From Pseudoruegeria aquimaris (lineage in GTDB: Bacteria; Pseudomonadota; Alphaproteobacteria; Rhodobacterales; Rhodobacteraceae), in assembly GCF_900172235.1 (NCBI RefSeq), contig NZ_FWFQ01000009.1:62001-126000 (forward strand): a stretch of 64,000 nt of DNA, given 5' to 3'. The position numbers were made by a program, and so were the translations under genes. The notes under the pieces were generated by a model that saw only the letters and a program-made list of their open reading frames with translations, was not told the DNA's origin and ran no database searches. Below are positions 19,348 through 29,648 of the stretch, one piece after another; within the stretch, counting starts at the first letter, position 1, and each line of letters begins with the position of its first letter.

Positions 19348-19938
19348 TCAACTCCCGAGAATTTTCTTCACGTAGTTGCGCGTCTCGCGGTAGGGCGGCA
19401 CGCCGCCGTATTTCACTACGGCCTCGGGCCCGGCATTGTAGGCCGCCAGCGCCAGCCGCCATGAGCCGAACCGGTCGTATTGCTGCTTCAGATAGCGGGC
19501 GCCGCCTTCCAGGTTCTGCTTGGGGTTGAGTGGATCGACCCGCAGCGAACGCGCCGTGGCCGGCATCAGCTGCGCCAGCCCGAGCGCGCCCTTGTGGGAT
19601 TTCGCCCGCGCGTTCCAGCCGCTCTCCTGCTGCACGAGGCGCAGGAACAGATCCTCGGGAATGGCATGCTTGCGCGCCGCCTCGCGGGCCATGCGCATGT
19701 ATTCGCCCCGATACTTCCCCGTGTAGCGCGGGATGGCGGCATTGATGCTGCTGGTGATCGAGTTCGGCAGCAGGCGCGAAGAGCCGGCGTATTGCGTGGC
19801 CGCGCGCCCGTCGAGCACCGAGAGCTGCGACTGGAAAAGCGCCGAACGGGATTTCGATTTCACGGAGGACGACTCCGCCGCCGCCCAGGAAGAAAACGCA
19901 AACACAAAAATGGATACTGCGCTCAACGTGCGTTTCAT
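19348..19938 (-). CDS. Lytic transglycosylase domain protein (SLT family)
   Basis: 196 residues from [15 protein letters not shown], with GAGG eight bases upstream. A GTG at 19950 is an alternative. A signal peptide ends near AAAES. The SLT domain covers about 80-190: [18 protein letters not shown] with the catalytic Glu, [14 protein letters not shown], and [18 protein letters not shown] with the family's AYNAGP block. It cleaves peptidoglycan glycan strands in the periplasm to give anhydro-muropeptides. It is divergent from ssb; an inverted repeat lies 19 bases after its stop. Confidence 0.92.
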   Translation of the reverse strand: MKRTLSAVSIFVFAFSSWAAAESSSVKSKSRSALFQSQLSVLDGRAATQYAGSSRLLPNSITSSINAAIPRYTGKYRGEYMRMAREAARKHAIPEDLFLRLVQQESGWNARAKSHKGALGLAQLMPATARSLRVDPLNPKQNLEGGARYLKQQYDRFGSWRLALAAYNAGPEAVVKYGGVPPYRETRNYVKKILGS

Positions 19939-20080
19939 TGCTCGCCTCACCTATACCTCGCCCGGCAATATACAGATTTTTCGGGTTCGGGCCAGTCCGG
20001 AGAGGTTTTAGCCTTTTCTTACCCCTGCGCGGGTGGTGTAACGTCCTTCCAACACGACGGAAGGAATCGAAGGGGATGTC

Positions 20081-20590
20081 ATGGCAGGCTCGGTAAACAA
20101 GGTCATTCTGGTGGGCAATCTGGGGCGCGACCCGGAAGTGCGCACCTTCCAGAACGGGGGCAAGGTCTGCAACCTGCGCATCGCCACCTCTGAAACCTGG
20201 AAAGACCGCAACACCGGCGAGCGCCGCGAACGCACGGAGTGGCACTCCGTGGCGATCTTCTCCGAGCCGCTGGCCCGGATCGCGGAGCAATATCTGCGCA
20301 AGGGCTCCAAGGTCTACATCGAGGGCCAGCTGGAGACCCGCAAGTGGCAGGATCAATCCGGCCAGGACCGCTACTCCACCGAGGTGGTGCTGCGCCCCTA
20401 CCGGGGTGAGCTGACGCTTCTGGACGGCCGCGGCGAAGGCGGCGGTGGCGGCGGCGGCTACGGTGGTGGCCAGGGCGGTGGCGGCGGCTACAGCGGCGGC
20501 TACGACAGCGGCCCCTCCGGTGGCGGCGGCTACGGCGGCGGCCCGGCCGGCGGCGGCGCACCGGACATGGACGACGAAATCCCGTTCTGA
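20081..20590 (+). CDS. ssb: Single-stranded DNA-binding protein
   Basis: 169 residues. The OB fold spans about 1-112 with [28 protein letters not shown] and [15 protein letters not shown] linker very rich in Gly and Tyr follows (about 120-160), and the protein ends in the acidic tip MDDEIPF used to recruit repair and replication partners. It works as a tetramer coating ssDNA. A single-gene unit: promoter in 19951-20080 shared divergently with the transglycosylase, terminator 20 bases after the stop. Confidence 0.97.
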   Translation: MAGSVNKVILVGNLGRDPEVRTFQNGGKVCNLRIATSETWKDRNTGERRERTEWHSVAIFSEPLARIAEQYLRKGSKVYIEGQLETRKWQDQSGQDRYSTEVVLRPYRGELTLLDGRGEGGGGGGGYGGGQGGGGGYSGGYDSGPSGGGGYGGGPAGGGAPDMDDEIPF

Positions 20591-20610
20591 TCCGAACACG
20601 GCTTCAAAGA

Positions 20611-20641
20611 AAAACGCCCCGCGATCGCGGGGCGTTTTTTT
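20611..20641 (+). terminator. Terminator of ssb
   Basis: A perfect 28-base palindrome: AAAACGCCCCGCGA followed by its reverse complement, then more T residues. With A-rich and T-rich ends it can also serve the minus-strand aglK transcript, which ends 24 bases away. Confidence 0.9.
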
Positions 20642-20664
20642 CATTCCGGTTCTGCGGCGTCCCG

Positions 20665-21756
<1,092 letters not shown>

Positions 21757-21776
21757 CGTCCCCTCCCCCTTTTCCT

Positions 21777-23441
21777 TCAGCTTTCCTTGATGGCGAGGCA
21801 GCATTGCCAGCCGCCCAGTTGAACCCGCCCGTCGGCCCCCGGCGCGACGGAGCCGACCTCGGCCCCGATCTGCGCCCATTTGCCCGCGGGCAGGCCGATC
21901 TCGGCCGGCTCGTCCGAAAGGTTGAACGCGCAGAAGATCTCCTCGCCCTCGTGCATACGGGTGAAATAGACGACCGAACCGTCGGCCTTCACCCCGTCAT
22001 GCTCCCCGCTGGCCAGCGCCGCGTGGGCGTGGCGCAGGGCGATGGCCTTGCGGTAGTGGTGCAGCAGCGCCTCCGGGTCTTCCTCCTGCGCGGCGGCGTT
22101 GCTGGCGATATGCTCGGGCGCCACCGGCAGCCAGGGCTTGCCCTCGGAGAAGCCCGCGTTCCGGTTGGAGTTCTCCCAGACCATCGGCGTGCGGCAGCCG
22201 TCGCGGCCCTTGAACTCGGGCCAGAACTCGATGCCGTAGGGATCCTGCAGATCTTCGAAGGCCACATCGGCCTCCACGAGGCCCAGTTCCTCGCCCTGGT
22301 AGATGCAGGCCGAGCCGCGCAGACACATCATCAGCGTCGTCATCAGCTTCTGCCCCTGCAGCGAGATGTTCCAGCGCGAGGCGTGGCGGCGCACGTCGTG
22401 GTTGGAGAAGGCCCAGCAGGGCCAGCCATCGGCGGCCACCTCGTCCACCCGGCCCATCACCTGCGCCACTTCCTGCGCGCTGGGGCGCTCGTTGGCGAGG
22501 AATTCGAAGGCGTAGCACATGTGCATCAGGTCATCGCCGGCGGTATACTGCCCGAGGATTTCGAGCCCCCGCTGGGCATCGCCCACCTCGCCCACGGCCG
22601 CCGCGTTGAACGGCTCCATCACCGCGCGCAGCTTGCGCAGGAACTCGAGGTTCTCGGGCTGGTTCTTGTCGTAGAGGTGCTCCTGGTGGTTGTAGGGGTT
22701 CACCTGCGGCGCGATCGTGGCGTTGCGCAGCTCGGGCGCGAGCGGCGGGTTGTCGCGCAGCTGCTTGTCGTGGACGTAGAAGTTGATCGTATCCAGACGG
22801 AAGCCGTTCACCCCGCGCTCCAGCCAGAAGCGGGCCACGTCCAGCAGCGCCTCCTGCACGGCCGGTTCGTGAAAGTTCAGATCGGGCTGCTCGCGCAGGA
22901 AGTTGTGCAGGTAATACTGCTGGCGGCGGCCATCCCACTGCCAGGCCGAGCCGCCGAAGATCGACAGCCAGTTGTTGGGCGGGTTGCCGTCGGGCTTGGG
23001 GTCGGCCCAGACATACCAGTTGGCCTTGGCGTTGTCCCGCGAGAGGCGGCTTTCCACGAACCACGGGTGTTCGTCGGAGGTGTGGCTGAGCACGAGATCG
23101 ATCAGCACCTTCACGCCGTGCTTGTGGGCGGTCTGGATCACCGCGTCGAAATCCTGGATCGTGCCGAACATCGGATCCACGTCGCAGTAGTTGCTCACGT
23201 CGTAGCCGAAATCCTTCATCGGCGAGGTGAAGAAGGGCGAAATCCAGATCGCGTCCACGCCGAGGCTGGCGATGTAGGGGATGCGCTGCACGATGCCGCG
23301 CAGATCGCCGATCCCGTCTCCGTTGCTGTCCTGGAAGGAGCGCGGATAGATCTGGTAGATCACCGCCCCGCGCCACCAATCCTTGTCGAGTGCGACGTTT
23401 GCGTGCAGCGTGCCGCTTTGCATGTTCATTGCGATAGACAT
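21777..23441 (-). CDS. aglA: Alpha-glucosidase AglA (GH13)
   Basis: 554 residues without a signal peptide, so cytoplasmic. GH13 regions are clear: IYQIYPRSFQDSNGDGIGDL at the start, LVLSHTSDEHPW (region I), GFRLDTINFY with the nucleophile Asp (region II), AVGEVGDAQRG with the acid Glu (region III) and FSNHDVRRHASRW (region IV). It hydrolyses imported alpha-glucosides to glucose, which the nearby glucokinase can phosphorylate. The start codon is one base from the aglG stop; a second Met four codons on is possible. Confidence 0.93.
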   Translation of the reverse strand: MSIAMNMQSGTLHANVALDKDWWRGAVIYQIYPRSFQDSNGDGIGDLRGIVQRIPYIASLGVDAIWISPFFTSPMKDFGYDVSNYCDVDPMFGTIQDFDAVIQTAHKHGVKVLIDLVLSHTSDEHPWFVESRLSRDNAKANWYVWADPKPDGNPPNNWLSIFGGSAWQWDGRRQQYYLHNFLREQPDLNFHEPAVQEALLDVARFWLERGVNGFRLDTINFYVHDKQLRDNPPLAPELRNATIAPQVNPYNHQEHLYDKNQPENLEFLRKLRAVMEPFNAAAVGEVGDAQRGLEILGQYTAGDDLMHMCYAFEFLANERPSAQEVAQVMGRVDEVAADGWPCWAFSNHDVRRHASRWNISLQGQKLMTTLMMCLRGSACIYQGEELGLVEADVAFEDLQDPYGIEFWPEFKGRDGCRTPMVWENSNRNAGFSEGKPWLPVAPEHIASNAAAQEEDPEALLHHYRKAIALRHAHAALASGEHDGVKADGSVVYFTRMHEGEEIFCAFNLSDEPAEIGLPAGKWAQIGAEVGSVAPGADGRVQLGGWQCCLAIKES

Positions 23442-23442
23442 C

Positions 23443-24603
23443 CTATTTCACCGATCCGGCCAGCAGGCCGCGTACGAGGTATCGTTGCATTGCGAAGAAG
23501 ACGAGCAGCGGCATGGCGATCGAAACGAAGGCCGCCGTTGCGAGGATTTCCCAGTTGCCGCCGCGGGTGCCCAGCAGTTCGACGATCTTGTTCGTCATCA
23601 CCGTGGTTTCGCCGGAGGCGTCGATCAGGAACACCTTGGCCACCAGCAGATCGTTCCACGTCCAGAGGAACTGGAAGATCGCGAAGCTGGCGAGCGCCGG
23701 GAAGGAGAGCGGCAGGATGATCCGGGTGAAGATCTGGAAATCCGACGCGCCGTCCACCTTGGCGTTCTCGATGATGTCGCGCGGCAGGCCTGCCATGTAG
23801 TTGCGCAACAGGTAGATCGCCAGCGGCAGGCCGAAGCCGGTATGCGCCAGCCAGACCCCGAGGTAGCCCTTGCCGATGCCGATGTTGTTGTGGAACTTCA
23901 GCAGCGGGATGAGCGCCAGCTGCAGCGGCACCACCAGCAGGCCCACGACGATGGCGATCAGGATCGCCCGGCCGGGAAAATCCATCCACGCCAGCGCATA
24001 GGCCGCGAAGGCCGCGATCAGGATCGGGATCACCGTGGCCGGGATCGTCACCGTGAGCGTGTTGAAGAATGCCTTGGCCATGCCCTCGCTGTTGTTGGGA
24101 TCCAGCAGCATGGAGTGGTAGTTGTCCAGCGTGAACTCCGGCGGGGCGACGGCGGTGAGGAAGACGCGCTGCCCCCGCCCCGTCATCTGCTCGGGCGCGG
24201 TGAGGCGGTAGTCGCCGTTGGCCTCGACGGTCAGTTGCTGGCCGTCCTTCAGCTCGGCCGTCTCGCCGGCGGCGTAGGCGTCGATCTCGCGCGAGGAGGT
24301 GCCCCAGACGCTGATTTCGCCCTGGCTGCGCCCGTCGAGCGCAAAGAGGTTGCCCTCGATCACCCAGAGATCGCCCTGCTGCACCTGCACGCCCTCGTCG
24401 TCCGGGTCGGCGGCGCGGATCACGAGGTTCTGCTCGGAGGGAAACATCGCCTTCCACCAGCCGCTGGTGGCGATCTGGTCGGCGGTGCGGAAGGAGGAAA
24501 CGAGCAGCCCGACGGTGGGGAAGAGCCACAGCAGCACCAGCGCGATCACGGAGAGCTGCACCGCCCATTGAAGGGAGGATTTGGAACCTGCGATATTATC
24601 CAT
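23443..24603 (-). CDS. aglG: Alpha-glucoside ABC transporter permease AglG
   Basis: 386 residues from MDNIAGSKSSLQWAVQ. One N-terminal helix is followed by a periplasmic domain of about 120 residues (IRAADPDDEGVQVQQGDL onward), then the MalG-like core of five helices with the docking loop ENAKVDGASDFQIFTRIILP. Compared with MalG the periplasmic insert is long, but this is normal for AglG. Its ATG overlaps the aglF stop. Confidence 0.93.
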   Translation of the reverse strand: MDNIAGSKSSLQWAVQLSVIALVLLWLFPTVGLLVSSFRTADQIATSGWWKAMFPSEQNLVIRAADPDDEGVQVQQGDLWVIEGNLFALDGRSQGEISVWGTSSREIDAYAAGETAELKDGQQLTVEANGDYRLTAPEQMTGRGQRVFLTAVAPPEFTLDNYHSMLLDPNNSEGMAKAFFNTLTVTIPATVIPILIAAFAAYALAWMDFPGRAILIAIVVGLLVVPLQLALIPLLKFHNNIGIGKGYLGVWLAHTGFGLPLAIYLLRNYMAGLPRDIIENAKVDGASDFQIFTRIILPLSFPALASFAIFQFLWTWNDLLVAKVFLIDASGETTVMTNKIVELLGTRGGNWEILATAAFVSIAMPLLVFFAMQRYLVRGLLAGSVK

Positions 24604-25628
24604 CAGCGCATCTCCTTGCGGGCGTTGCGGACGTTCCACACGAGGATCGGCGTCACGAGCAGCATGATGACCATGGCGCTGGCGGAGCCGATGCCCCAGT
24701 CGTTGGCGCGGAACAGCTTGTCGAACATGTAGTTGGCCAGAACCTGCGTCTCCCACTGGCCGTTGGTCATGGCGAAGACGATGTCGAAGACCTTGAGCAC
24801 CACGAGCGTGATCGTCGTCCAGACCACCATGATGGTGGACTTGATCTGCGGCACCTTGATCTTGAAGAAGATCTGGAACGGGTTGGCGCCGTCCACGATG
24901 GCGGCTTCCACGGTTTCCTCGGGAATGCCGCGCAGGGCGGCCGACAGGATCACCATGGCGAAGCCGGTCTGGATCCAGATCAGCACCACCATCAGGAAGA
25001 AGCTGTTCCAGAAGGGAATGGTGAGCCAGGTCTGCGGCTCGCCGCCGAAGCTGGTGACGATGGCATTGAGGATGCCGATCTGCTCCTGCCCTTCCGGGCG
25101 GGCGTCGTAGACGAGCTTCCAGATCACCGAGGCGCCCACGAAGGAGATCGCCATGGGCATGAAGATCAGCGATTTCGCCACGTTGCCCCAGCTGAGCCGG
25201 TCGGTGAGCTGGGCGGCCAGCAGGCCGAAGGCGGTGGAGAAGGCCGGCACGACGATGAGCCACAGCATGTTGTTGCGCATGGCTTCCCAGAACTTGGGCT
25301 CGGCCATCATCTTCACGTAGTTTTCTGCCCCAACCCAGTTGTAGGCGTATTCCCCCGGCCCGCCGCCGGGCACCGGCACGCGCTCGGTGAGCGACAGCCG
25401 CAGCGTTTCGATCACGGGATAGGCGAGGTAGAGCCCCAGCGCGATGATCGCGGGCAACAGGAACAGCCACGGGCGAACCATGTTGGCGCGGGTGATGTTG
25501 CGGCCCGCGTTGGGCCCCTTCGCCGGAAAGATGAAGCGATCCAGGATCAGGTTCGAGAAGTAGAAGTAACCGATACAGCCGCTGACGCCGATAGCAATGG
25601 TCAGCAGGCCCTGCAAAGCCGGGTGCAT
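24603..25628 (-). CDS. aglF: Alpha-glucoside ABC transporter permease AglF
   Basis: 341 residues, MalF-like. Two N-terminal hydrophobic segments are separated by a short charged linker, then four or more helices follow. The docking loop is VEAAIVDGANPFQIFFKIKV (about 260-280). With AglG it forms the inner-membrane channel. It lies 88 bases after the binding-protein gene and overlaps aglG by one base. Confidence 0.93.
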   Translation of the reverse strand: MHPALQGLLTIAIGVSGCIGYFYFSNLILDRFIFPAKGPNAGRNITRANMVRPWLFLLPAIIALGLYLAYPVIETLRLSLTERVPVPGGGPGEYAYNWVGAENYVKMMAEPKFWEAMRNNMLWLIVVPAFSTAFGLLAAQLTDRLSWGNVAKSLIFMPMAISFVGASVIWKLVYDARPEGQEQIGILNAIVTSFGGEPQTWLTIPFWNSFFLMVVLIWIQTGFAMVILSAALRGIPEETVEAAIVDGANPFQIFFKIKVPQIKSTIMVVWTTITLVVLKVFDIVFAMTNGQWETQVLANYMFDKLFRANDWGIGSASAMVIMLLVTPILVWNVRNARKEMR

Positions 25629-25716
25629 GGGGGGCCTCCGCCGTGAAGATGTTGGGCTTGGGGAAAGGGGAGCGCGCAGATCGCCCGCGCGCTCCGTCAG
25701 TCGGGGAGGAAGCGCC

Positions 25717-26985
25717 TTACTTCAGCGCGTCCCAGCTGGCCTGGATCTCGGCCGCCACTTCGGCCGCATCCTTGCCGCCGGCGTAGTCCACCATGCCGGT
25801 CCAGAAAGAGCCCGCGCCCACGCCGCCCGGCATCAGGTCGGAGCCGTCGAAGCGGAAGGTGGTGGCCCCCAGCAGGATGTCGTTCATCTTCTTCAGGGTC
25901 GGATCGGAGAAGACGGAGGTGTCCACGCCCTTGTGCGGGGTGAGGAAACCTTGCAGCGCCATCCAGATCTCGTGGGCTTCCGGCTCCTGCAGGTAGGCGA
26001 TCAGGTCATGGGCGGCCTGGTTCTCGTTGGTGATGGCCCAGACGGTGCCGGCGCCCAGAACCGGGGAGCCCAGATCCTTCTCGGCATAGGCCGGGAAGTA
26101 GAAGAAATCAGCATCCTCACCCACCACGGTGCCTTCCGGGAAGAAGGCCGGGATGAAGCTCGCCTGGCGGTGCATGTAGCACTGCGGCGGCGAGGAGAAG
26201 AGGCCCTTGGGGCTGTCGCGGAAGTCGGTCGAGGCCACGGCCCCGGCGCCACCGGCCACGTAGGCGTCGTTGCGCGCGAAATGGCCGAACTCCTCGATGG
26301 CGGCGACGACGCGCTCATCGGTGAAGGGGATCTCGTTGCTGACCCACTGGTCGTAGACGTCCGGCGTCTGCGTGCGCAGCATCATGTCTTCCACCCAATC
26401 GGTGGCTGGCCAGCCGGTCGCGCCGCCGGAGCCGAGGCCGATGCACCAAGGGGTGCCGCCGTCGGCGACGATCTGATCGGTGAGCGCCTTCAGCTCTTCC
26501 ATGGTTTCCGGCACTTCGTAGCCGGCATCCTCGAAGTTCTCCGGCACGTACCAGACGAGGGATTTCACATCGACCTTGTAGAAGAAGCCGTAGAGGTTCT
26601 CGGAGCCGTCGGGGCCGGCGTAGGTGCCCAGATCGACCCAGGACTGGCCGGCGGCGTAGTTTTCACGGATCCAGTCGGCGGTGCCTTCCTTCAGCGGGGT
26701 CAGGAAGCCGCGGCTTGCGAAATCGGCGGCAAGGCCCGGCTGCGGGAAGACCGCGATGTTGGGGGCGGAGCCGGCTTCGGCGTCCACGAGGATCTGCTGC
26801 TCGAAGCTGTCGGAGCCGACGTAGCGCACGTCATGGCCGGATTTCTCGGCGAAGGCGGCCAGCACCTTTTCCACGTTTTCCTGGTCCGGGCCGAGCCAGG
26901 GGCCGAAGACGGTGAGCTGCTCGGCCTGGGCGGCGCCTGCCGCCAGGGCCATCGCGGCCACACCTGCATAGAGTGCATGTTTCAT
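25717..26985 (-). CDS. aglE: Alpha-glucoside ABC transporter substrate-binding protein AglE
   Basis: 422 residues with a Sec signal peptide (MKHALYAGVAAMALAAGAAQA). It has a family 1 sugar-binding fold with LTVFGPWLGPDQENVEKVLA, a TGWPATDWVEDMML region and a C-terminal GVGAGSFWTGMVDYAGGKD. It captures alpha-glucosides in the periplasm for AglFGK. GGAGG precedes the ATG. It is the first gene of the operon; an operator palindrome lies 100 bases upstream. Confidence 0.93.
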   Translation of the reverse strand: MKHALYAGVAAMALAAGAAQAEQLTVFGPWLGPDQENVEKVLAAFAEKSGHDVRYVGSDSFEQQILVDAEAGSAPNIAVFPQPGLAADFASRGFLTPLKEGTADWIRENYAAGQSWVDLGTYAGPDGSENLYGFFYKVDVKSLVWYVPENFEDAGYEVPETMEELKALTDQIVADGGTPWCIGLGSGGATGWPATDWVEDMMLRTQTPDVYDQWVSNEIPFTDERVVAAIEEFGHFARNDAYVAGGAGAVASTDFRDSPKGLFSSPPQCYMHRQASFIPAFFPEGTVVGEDADFFYFPAYAEKDLGSPVLGAGTVWAITNENQAAHDLIAYLQEPEAHEIWMALQGFLTPHKGVDTSVFSDPTLKKMNDILLGATTFRFDGSDLMPGGVGAGSFWTGMVDYAGGKDAAEVAAEIQASWDALK

Positions 26986-27084
26986 AAGGATGTCCTCCCG
27001 TGTTCCCTATTGAACGTCAATGTGCCGGGTCCTTCCCCGGCCGAAAGCCACTTGCGGGGCAGCGGCCAATCCGCTGAAATTTCC

Positions 27085-27096
27085 CAAAGCGCTTTG
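27085..27096. promoter_or_regulatory. LacI-type operator O1, aglE side
   Basis: CAAAGCGCTTTG, a perfect 12-bp palindrome with the central CG typical of LacI/GalR sites. It is identical to the site at 27253-27264 and is the likely AglR site for the aglEFGAK promoter. Confidence 0.85.
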
Positions 27097-27252
27097 AACC
27101 ATTTCAAAAACGCACAACGGCGGGCCAGAGTCAACGATTCACTTCGCGTGTTTCGGCCATTTTTCCAATATTTCCGGTGGCGTTTTTCGGCGCGCCGTCC
27201 GGGCACATCGAAAAAAGGCAGCAATCCTGCCCCTCTGCCCCCTTGCGTGACT

Positions 27253-27264
27253 CAAAGCGCTTTG
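27253..27264. promoter_or_regulatory. LacI-type operator O2, aglR side
   Basis: A second perfect CAAAGCGCTTTG, 15 bases before the aglR ATG. It sits between a possible -35 (TTGCGT, 27243-27248) and -10 (CATTCT, 27266-27271) with 17-base spacing, a position where bound repressor would block polymerase. The spacing to O1 is 168 bases. Confidence 0.85.
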
Positions 27265-27278
27265 GCATTCTCCGCCAC

Positions 27279-28313
27279 ATGAACCTCAAGGAACTCTCCA
27301 GCCTTCTCGGCCTCTCGCAGACCACGGTGAGCCGTGCCCTGAACGGCTATCCCGAGGTGAGCGAAGCCACGCGCCAGAAGGTGATGGCGGCGGCGAAGAA
27401 ATACAATTACGCGCCCTCCAGCCGGGCGCGCAGCCTGGCCACGGGGCGGTCGATGGCCATCGGCCACGTGATCCCGATCTCCTCCAAGCACGAGATGGTG
27501 AACCCGATCTTCGCCGATTTCATCGCCGGCGCCGGGGAGACCTATTCCCGCTCGGGCTACGACATGCTGCTGTCGGTGGTGAACGATGAAGACGAGGAGG
27601 CCGCCTACCGGGAGATGGCCACCAAGGGCTCGGTGGACGGCATCATCGTGCACGGCCCGCGCGAAAACGATCCCCGGATCGAACTGCTGATGGAGATCGG
27701 CCTGCCCTTCGTCGTCCACGGCCGCGCCGGCAACGACACGCGCCCCTATTCCTGGGTCGACATCAACAACGGCCACTCCTTCCGCCGGGCCACGGATTTC
27801 CTGCTCGACCTGGGCCACCGGCGGATCGCCCTGATCAACGGCATCGAGTCGATGGATTTCGCCCGGCGCCGGCGCCTCGGCTACGAGGCCGCGCTCGCCG
27901 CGCGCAACGTGCGCCCGCGGCCCGAGCTGATGTCGGCGCAGGAGATGACGGAACAGAACGCCTACCGCAGCGCCCGCGAGATGCTGGCGCTGCCCGAGGC
28001 CCCCACGGCCTTCCTCGTGTCCTCCTACATCTCCGCCATCGGCGTGCGCCGCGCGGTCTCGCAGGCCGGGCTGAAGATCGGGAAGGACGTGTCGATCGTC
28101 ACCCATGACGACGATCTCTCCTACCTGCGCAACGGCGACGAAATCCCCATGTTCACCGCCACGAAATCCTCCGTGCGGGCCGCCGGGCGGCGCTGCGCCG
28201 AGATCGTGCTGGATCACATCGCCAACCCGGACCTTCCCCCCGTCCAGGAACTGTGGGAAACGGACCTGACCCTCGGCCTCTCCACCGGCCCCGCCGCCAA
28301 GGAATTCACATGA
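27279..28313 (+). CDS. aglR: LacI family repressor of the alpha-glucoside locus (AglR-type)
   Basis: 344 residues from MNLKELSSLLGLSQTTVSRA. The N-terminal LacI helix-turn-helix and hinge helix (YAPSSRARSLATG) cover about 1-60, followed by a periplasmic-binding-protein-like effector domain (about 60-340) with a family C-terminus. It likely represses both arms through the two palindromes and releases on sugar. There is no Shine-Dalgarno sequence before the ATG, and the predicted transcription start is very close to it. Its stop overlaps the next ATG (ATGA). Confidence 0.9.
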   Translation: MNLKELSSLLGLSQTTVSRALNGYPEVSEATRQKVMAAAKKYNYAPSSRARSLATGRSMAIGHVIPISSKHEMVNPIFADFIAGAGETYSRSGYDMLLSVVNDEDEEAAYREMATKGSVDGIIVHGPRENDPRIELLMEIGLPFVVHGRAGNDTRPYSWVDINNGHSFRRATDFLLDLGHRRIALINGIESMDFARRRRLGYEAALAARNVRPRPELMSAQEMTEQNAYRSAREMLALPEAPTAFLVSSYISAIGVRRAVSQAGLKIGKDVSIVTHDDDLSYLRNGDEIPMFTATKSSVRAAGRRCAEIVLDHIANPDLPPVQELWETDLTLGLSTGPAAKEFT

Positions 28314-29638
28314 CCCTCACCATCAAACGCTCCGATTTCCCGGAAGGTTTCCTGTTCGGGGCCGCAACCTCGAGCTACCAGATCGAAGGCCACGCCTTCG
28401 GCGGTGCCGGCTCCACCCACTGGGACACTTTCGCCGCCACGCCCGGCAACGTGGCCCGCGCCGAGAACGGCGCGCGCGCGGTGGATCACTACCACCGCTA
28501 CCCGGAAGACATCGCCCTGATGAAGGAGGCGGGCTTCGACATGTACCGCTTCTCCACCAGCTGGGCGCGGGTGATGCCGGAGGGGCGCGGCGCGGTGAAC
28601 CCAGAGGGGCTCGATTTCTACGACCGGCTCACGGATTCGCTGCTGGAGGCCGGCCTGAAGCCCTGCGCCACGCTCTACCATTGGGAGCTTCCCAGCGCGC
28701 TGGCGGACATGGGCGGCTGGACGAACCGCGACATCGCCCAGTGGTTCGGCGATTTCGCCGAAGTCATCATGGGCCGCATCGGAGACAGGATGTATTCCGT
28801 GGCCCCGATCAACGAGCCGTGGTGCGTGGCCTGGCTGAGCCATTTCCACGGCATCCACGCCCCCGGCCTGCGCGACATCCGCGCCGCCGCCCGCGCCATG
28901 CACCACGTGAACTTCGCCCACGGCACCGCCATCGAGCGGATGCGCGCCATGGGGATCAAGAACCTCGGCTGCGTCTTCAACGCCGAATACGCCCTGCCCG
29001 CCGATGACAGCGATGGCAGCCGCCGCGCCGCCGCGCGCTATGACGCGATCTTCAACCGCTTCTTCATCTCCGGCGTCTTCAAGGGCGCATACCCCGAGCT
29101 GGTGCTCGAAGGGCTGGAGCCGCATCTGCCCAAGGGCTGGCAGGAGGATTTCGCCACCATCACCGCGCCGCTGGATTGGTGCGGGCTGAACTACTACACC
29201 CGCAAGCTGCTGCGCGAGACGGATGCGCCCTGGCCCTCCTACGAAGAGGTCCCCGGCCCGCTGCCGAAGACCTCGATCGGATGGGAGATCTTCCCGGAAG
29301 GGCTTCACCACTTCCTGAAGATGTTCAACGACGAATACTCCAAGGGCCTGCCGATCTTCGTCACCGAGAACGGCACCGCCGGCTTCGATCCCATCGAGAA
29401 CGGCCGCGTGCAGGACGATCACCGCATCGCCTACATCGATAAACACTTGCATCAGGCCGCGTTAGCGCTATCAGAGGGCGTGCCCCTGAAGGGGTATTTC
29501 CTGTGGTCCCTGCTCGACAACTACGAGTGGGCGGAAGGATACGACCAGCGTTTCGGCCTCGTCCACGTGGATTACGAGAGCTTGCAGCGCACGCCGAAAG
29601 CCTCCTATGAGGCGCTGAAAGCGGCCCTGGCCGCGTAA
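28310..29638 (+). CDS. Beta-glucosidase, glycoside hydrolase family 1
   Basis: 442 residues, usual GH1 length. It opens FPEGFLFGAATSSYQIEG, has the acid/base Glu169 in APINEPWCVAW and the nucleophile Glu353 in FVTENGTAGF, and ends with YFLWSLLDNYEWAEGYDQRF. No signal peptide, so it acts in the cytoplasm on beta-glucosides or on 6-phosphate forms. It overlaps aglR by 4 bases and precedes glk by 10. Its presence in an alpha-glucoside locus suggests the importer or regulator serves a wider glucoside range. Confidence 0.94.
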   Translation: MTLTIKRSDFPEGFLFGAATSSYQIEGHAFGGAGSTHWDTFAATPGNVARAENGARAVDHYHRYPEDIALMKEAGFDMYRFSTSWARVMPEGRGAVNPEGLDFYDRLTDSLLEAGLKPCATLYHWELPSALADMGGWTNRDIAQWFGDFAEVIMGRIGDRMYSVAPINEPWCVAWLSHFHGIHAPGLRDIRAAARAMHHVNFAHGTAIERMRAMGIKNLGCVFNAEYALPADDSDGSRRAAARYDAIFNRFFISGVFKGAYPELVLEGLEPHLPKGWQEDFATITAPLDWCGLNYYTRKLLRETDAPWPSYEEVPGPLPKTSIGWEIFPEGLHHFLKMFNDEYSKGLPIFVTENGTAGFDPIENGRVQDDHRIAYIDKHLHQAALALSEGVPLKGYFLWSLLDNYEWAEGYDQRFGLVHVDYESLQRTPKASYEALKAALAA

Positions 29639-29648
29639 GACGAAGAGG

